Shown one piece after another: positions 40,704-43,822 of a stretch of 43,822 nucleotides of DNA. The translations under genes were made by a program, and so were the position numbers. The notes below the pieces were generated by a model. It ran no database searches and was not told where the DNA came from. It was given only the letters and a program-made list of their open reading frames with translations. The DNA is taken from positions 1-43,822 of the forward strand of contig JAHDYP010000041.1 of NCBI GenBank assembly GCA_023383055.1, given 5' to 3'. The number at the start of each line of letters is the position of its first letter. The stretch's first letter is position 1. The stretch is from Verrucomicrobiota bacterium (lineage in GTDB: Bacteria; Verrucomicrobiota; Verrucomicrobiia; Limisphaerales; JAHDYP01).

Positions 40704-41780
40704 TTAGACCCAGCCTTCGAGGCCGCACTCCTGCGGGTGGTCGGGGTAGGGAGAGCGATGGTGGCTGGCGGTGCTGTGGTTGCCGAGTTCATCCTCGCGG
40801 AGGAAGACGGATTCGCATTTTTGGGCGAGGTCGCGGAGTTGTTCGTGGTCGGTGCTGGTGGCGGGTTGATAGCTGTTGGCGGCGGTGATCGATTTGTCCA
40901 CGAGATCGACAAAGGAGGGGGGGATGCCGGTGACGACGTTCTTGAGGGAGAGGGAGAACCGGAGGGCGAGGCCGATTTCCTCGGGGGTCTCGGTGGTGCG
41001 GTACCACCAGTTGCGGGTGCGCTGGACATCCTTGGGCCAGGCGCCCATGCAGAGTGGTTTGATGGCGATGACCGCGGCGCCACGTTCGGCGGCGACGTCG
41101 AGGACCTGGCGGCCGAAGTCGCGGAGGTAATACTCGGCGAAGCTGATCGGGAACATCACGGTGTCGAAGTCAAAGGCGCGCATGGCGTCGACCGCGGCGC
41201 GGGTGCTGTGGGCGGAGAAGCCGAGCCACTTGACTTTGCCTTCTTTGCGGGCGGCGACGAGGGTTTCGATGGCGCCGCCGGGTCCGAAAGCGCGTTTGAT
41301 GTCCTCGGCGGTGACCAGGTGGTGGAGTTGGTAGAGATCGAAATGGTCGGTCTTAAGTCGTTCCAGCGAGCGTTCCAATTCGACACGGGCGCCCTCCTTG
41401 TCGCGGAGCTTGGTTTTGCAGGAGAGGACATAGTCCTGGCGCCGGAGCTGTTGGAGGGCGAGGCCGAGTTTGATTTCGCATTCGCCGTCGCGGCCGTAGG
41501 CGGGGGCGACGTCGAAGTAATTCAGGCCGCGGTCGAAGGCATGTTTGACGGCGGCGTTGGATTTATCCTGGTCCTCGTGCATGAGGGCGAGGCCGGGGAA
41601 AGTGACGAGGGAGACTTCCAGTTTGGTGCGGCCGAGGTGTCGGCGGGGGAGCCCGGCGACGCGGCTCGAGATGTCGTTGGCAGGTTTGAAATCGGCGAAG
41701 AGCCGGTCGATGCCGATGGTGGTGGTGGCGGTGGCCGTGGCGGCGCCGCCGAGGACGCGCAGGAAGTTTCTTCGTTTCAT
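40704..41780 (-). CDS. Tat-exported aldo/keto reductase
   Basis: 358 residues from the ATG at 41780; an ATG nine codons upstream (41807) is possible. The N-terminus 'MKRRNFLRVLGGAATATATT' is a twin-arginine signal, so the enzyme is probably exported folded with its NADPH. The aldo/keto reductase barrel shows 'GLNYFDVAPAYGRDGECEIK' with catalytic Asp and Tyr, 'VLSCKTK' with Lys, and 'FDLYQLHHL' with His. The C-terminal end is His-rich ('NHSTASHHRSPYPDH'). The substrate is unknown. It is convergent with the DCC gene and divergent from the methyltransferase gene. Confidence 0.87.
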   Translation of the reverse strand: MKRRNFLRVLGGAATATATTTIGIDRLFADFKPANDISSRVAGLPRRHLGRTKLEVSLVTFPGLALMHEDQDKSNAAVKHAFDRGLNYFDVAPAYGRDGECEIKLGLALQQLRRQDYVLSCKTKLRDKEGARVELERSLERLKTDHFDLYQLHHLVTAEDIKRAFGPGGAIETLVAARKEGKVKWLGFSAHSTRAAVDAMRAFDFDTVMFPISFAEYYLRDFGRQVLDVAAERGAAVIAIKPLCMGAWPKDVQRTRNWWYRTTETPEEIGLALRFSLSLKNVVTGIPPSFVDLVDKSITAANSYQPATSTDHEQLRDLAQKCESVFLREDELGNHSTASHHRSPYPDHPQECGLEGWV

Positions 41781-41907
41781 GGGATCTGAATGGTTGATTC
41801 GGCTCATCAATAGCCCATTGGCGCGCAATCGCAAGCGCGGATTGGTGTGGTTCCAACCGCGCAGCCTCTCGTAGTGCTTCCGTCGTTTCCTCGGACGTCC
41901 CGATTCC

Positions 41908-41925
41908 ATGTCGCACGTGCGACAT
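41908..41925. promoter_or_regulatory. Perfect 18-bp palindrome between divergent genes
   Basis: ATGTCGCACGTGCGACAT is a perfect 18-base palindrome in the 238-base spacer between the aldo/keto reductase (starts 41780, minus) and the methyltransferase (starts 42019, plus). It has the form of a dimer-binding operator and could serve either gene. A copy elsewhere in the genome would instead suggest a dispersed repeat. Confidence 0.5.
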
Positions 41926-41967
41926 AAAATCTGGCCTGGTCCGGACATTTGGGATGTAGAGTTCGAC

Positions 41968-41988
41968 TTCCAGTGGAGCCGACTGGAA
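41968..41988 (+). promoter_or_regulatory. Inverted repeat 30 bases before the methyltransferase
   Basis: TTCCAGT and ACTGGAA form a perfect 7-base inverted repeat around a 7-base loop, about 30 bases before the GTG at 42019. It may be an operator or a leader hairpin of this gene. Confidence 0.3.
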
Positions 41989-42018
41989 ACGCGGTCATAA
42001 TCGGTTTACGGTCGGCGA

Positions 42019-43239
42019 GTGCATTCCTTTCTTAACGGTCTGGCCGCATGGGTGATCGCCGCCGGGTTGCTCTCGGGCGCGAAATCCGAGGCTGGGCGCG
42101 ACGGGTTTGAGTTGGCGCGGGAGCGGATGGTCGAGCAGTTGCGGGAGGACGAAGGGCTCGAGAACGCGCGGGTGCTGGAGGCGATCCGGGAGATCCCGCG
42201 GCATTGGTTTGTGCCGAAGGCGTTGGAGGAGATGGCGTATTACGACATGGCGCTGCCGATCGGCCGGGGGCAGACGATTTCGCCGCCGAGCATGGTGGCG
42301 GGGATGACTGACCGGCTTGATCCGCAACCGGGGGATCGTGTGCTTGAGGTGGGTACCGGCACCGGATACCAGGCGGCGGTGCTGAGTCGGATGGTGTCGG
42401 AGGTGTTCACGATCGAGATTGTGGGAGCGCTGGCTCGGAAAGCCCGATCGACCCTGAAGCGGCTGGGGTGTCTCAATGTCGAGGTCAAGACCGGTGACGG
42501 TTATCTGGGCTGGCCGGAGCGGGCGCCATTCGACCGGATTATCGTCGCCTGTTCGCCGGAGCGGGTGCCGCGGCCATTGATCGATCAACTCCGGGAGGGC
42601 GGCAGGATGGTGGTTCCGCTGGGGGCCGGCTACGAGCAGACGCTTTATGTGCTGACGAAGACCAACGGATTCATGGTGCGCGAGGCGGTGGCGCCGACAG
42701 TTTTCGTGCCCATGGTGGGTCGTGCGGAGGCGGACCGGGCCGAAGGGTCGAGCCGATTCGAGCCGGCGCTGGTCAACGGGGGGTTCGAGGAGGTGTTGCC
42801 CGGAACCTCGCGGGTCAAGGGATGGTATCATCAGCGGCAGCTGAGGCTGGTCGGCGCGTCGGATGCCCGCGAGGGTGCGAGTTACGCCGTGTTCGAGAAC
42901 CGATCGCCGGGTCGAACGGCGGAAGCGTCGCAGGCGTTCGCCCTGGAGGGAGATCGATTTCGGGAGTTGGTGCTTGCCGGGTGGGTGAAAGGCGACGAGA
43001 TCGAATGGGGTGTCAGCGACCGTGAACGGGCGTCGTGGGTGCTGGCCTGCTACAATGCCAAGCGGGAGTTGATCGGGGTCACCGCCGCCGGGGACTGGCT
43101 GGGTACGTTCGATTGGCGACGGTTCGAACAGCGGGTGGCGGTGCCCGCGGCAACGCGCGAGGCGGTGCTGCGGGTGGGGTTGTGCGGTGGGACGGGCCGG
43201 CTTTCGCTCGATGGGCTGCGGCTGACGGCGGGGCGATGA
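42019..43239 (+). CDS. pcm: Exported protein-L-isoaspartate O-methyltransferase with CBM-like tail
   Basis: 406 residues from a GTG at 42019, chosen because it gives a signal peptide ('FLNGLAAWVIAAGLLSGAKS'). The PCMT domain covers about 30-245: 'REIPRHWFVPKALEEMAYYD', 'GRGQTISPPSMVAGMTDRL' and the SAM-binding 'VLEVGTGTGYQAAVLSRM'. It methylates isoaspartyl residues in damaged proteins. Residues about 255-406 are an added beta-jelly-roll-like domain ('ALVNGGFEEVLPGTSRVKGW', 'VLRVGLCGGTGRLSLDGLRL') similar to CBM4/9-type modules. Most PCMTs are about 210 residues and cytoplasmic. SAM supply outside the cytoplasm is a puzzle. Confidence 0.85.
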   Translation: MHSFLNGLAAWVIAAGLLSGAKSEAGRDGFELARERMVEQLREDEGLENARVLEAIREIPRHWFVPKALEEMAYYDMALPIGRGQTISPPSMVAGMTDRLDPQPGDRVLEVGTGTGYQAAVLSRMVSEVFTIEIVGALARKARSTLKRLGCLNVEVKTGDGYLGWPERAPFDRIIVACSPERVPRPLIDQLREGGRMVVPLGAGYEQTLYVLTKTNGFMVREAVAPTVFVPMVGRAEADRAEGSSRFEPALVNGGFEEVLPGTSRVKGWYHQRQLRLVGASDAREGASYAVFENRSPGRTAEASQAFALEGDRFRELVLAGWVKGDEIEWGVSDRERASWVLACYNAKRELIGVTAAGDWLGTFDWRRFEQRVAVPAATREAVLRVGLCGGTGRLSLDGLRLTAGR

Positions 43240-43822
43240 TCACGCGTAGTCCGGTTCCTGGCCGGGTTTCCACTTGATGTTGCAGCCGATGCTGGGTTGT
43301 TGGTTCGGGGAGATGGCTTTGCCGGCCAGCACGGTGTCGAGCGCCTGACGCAGATCTCGGCCAGTCACGGGCAGGCCGTTGCCCGGGCGGCTGTCATCGA
43401 ACTGGCCGCGGTAGACGAGCCGTTGATTCCGGTCGAAGAGATAAAAATCCGGGGTGCAGGCCGCGTGGTAAGCCTTGGCGACGGCCTGGGACTCGTCGAA
43501 CAGGTAGGGGAAGAGATATCCGGCGGCGGCGGTTTCTTCGGCCATTTTGGCCGGGCTGTCGGCCGGGTAGTTTTGGACGTCGTTGGCGTTGATGCCGACG
43601 ATGCCGACGCCGCGCGGGAGATAATCGCGGGCAAACTGGGCCAGGCCGTCGCGGAGGTGCTTCACGTAGGGGCAATGGTTGCACATGAAGATCACCACGA
43701 GCGCGGGAGCGGCTTTGAAATCATCGAGGGCGACCGGTTTGCCGGTGGTATCCGGGAGGCGGAATGCCGGGGCCGGGGTGCCGAGGGGGAGGGAGTGCAC
43801 CGACCGCGCGGCGACGCCGTAC
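43240..43822 (-). CDS. Thioredoxin-fold peroxiredoxin-like protein (5' end may lie outside)
   Basis: At least 186 residues from a GTG at 43800. The frame stays open to the window edge, so the true start may be beyond it. It has the redoxin/AhpC-TSA start ('LGTPAPAFRLPDTTGKPVAL'), the thiol motif 'FMCNHCPYVKHLRDGL' with Cys-x-x-Cys, and 'YHAACTPDFYLFDRNQRLVY' near the cis-Pro loop. This build is common in thioredoxin-like proteins of unknown substrate. It is convergent with the methyltransferase gene, whose stop it nearly touches. Confidence 0.85.
   Translation of the reverse strand, partial: YGVAARSVHSLPLGTPAPAFRLPDTTGKPVALDDFKAAPALVVIFMCNHCPYVKHLRDGLAQFARDYLPRGVGIVGINANDVQNYPADSPAKMAEETAAAGYLFPYLFDESQAVAKAYHAACTPDFYLFDRNQRLVYRGQFDDSRPGNGLPVTGRDLRQALDTVLAGKAISPNQQPSIGCNIKWKPGQEPDYA

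Overview
The window looks like chromosomal DNA of a Verrucomicrobiota bacterium, probably of the Pedosphaera/Limisphaera type. This is inferred from GC-rich sequence, large WD40-fused Ser/Thr kinases paired with sigma factors, BACON, MBG and beta-helix secreted proteins, REP-associated transposase debris, and short tandem heptamers inside coding sequence. No rRNA, tRNA, CRISPR array or intact mobile element was seen.

Layout. 1-4.7 kb (plus strand): the end of a BACON-repeat surface protein, a dead REP-associated transposase, and a secreted MBG/Ig-like protein. 4.8-22.4 kb (almost all minus): membrane proteins (one with an in-frame TGA) followed by two paralogous regulatory modules. Each module has an ECF-type sigma factor gene, then a zinc-ribbon/Ser-Thr kinase/TM/WD40 receptor, then a secreted protein or its remnant. 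Module A (12775 down to 6975) looks intact. In module B (22376 down to 18056) the sigma gene has lost about 135 codons in frame and the secreted protein is a stub. Between them lie an SGNH hydrolase, a duplicated beta-helix protein and a gene graveyard (12.8-14.0 kb) with SGNH, pseudopilin and AbiEii-type nucleotidyltransferase fragments.

22.7-38.4 kb (all minus) is one long type II secretion operon. Its order is periplasmic protein, gspE, F, G, H, I, J, K, L (PilM-PilN fusion), M (PilO-like), C-like, secretin N-domain protein, secretin pore protein, NtrB-like histidine kinase, NtrC-like sigma-54 activator. Most genes overlap by 4 bp or are separated by a few bases. The secretin is encoded as two separately exported polypeptides, and the split falls in the loop of the last N-domain. 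Upstream of the first gene are a good -24/-12 sigma-54 promoter match and two near-identical 22-bp sites 33 bp apart. The last gene of the operon encodes a sigma-54 activator, so this reads as a self-regulated secretion system. No prepilin peptidase is present here.

38.6-43.8 kb is ordinary: a UbiD-family decarboxylase and a DCC-family protein (plus), a Tat-exported aldo/keto reductase (minus), an exported protein-L-isoaspartate methyltransferase with a carbohydrate-binding-like tail (plus), and a thioredoxin-like protein reaching the window edge (minus).

The most interesting items are the split secretin, the inferred sigma-54 circuit of the T2SS operon, the decayed sigma/kinase twin module, and the frame-changing heptamer arrays in both kinases.
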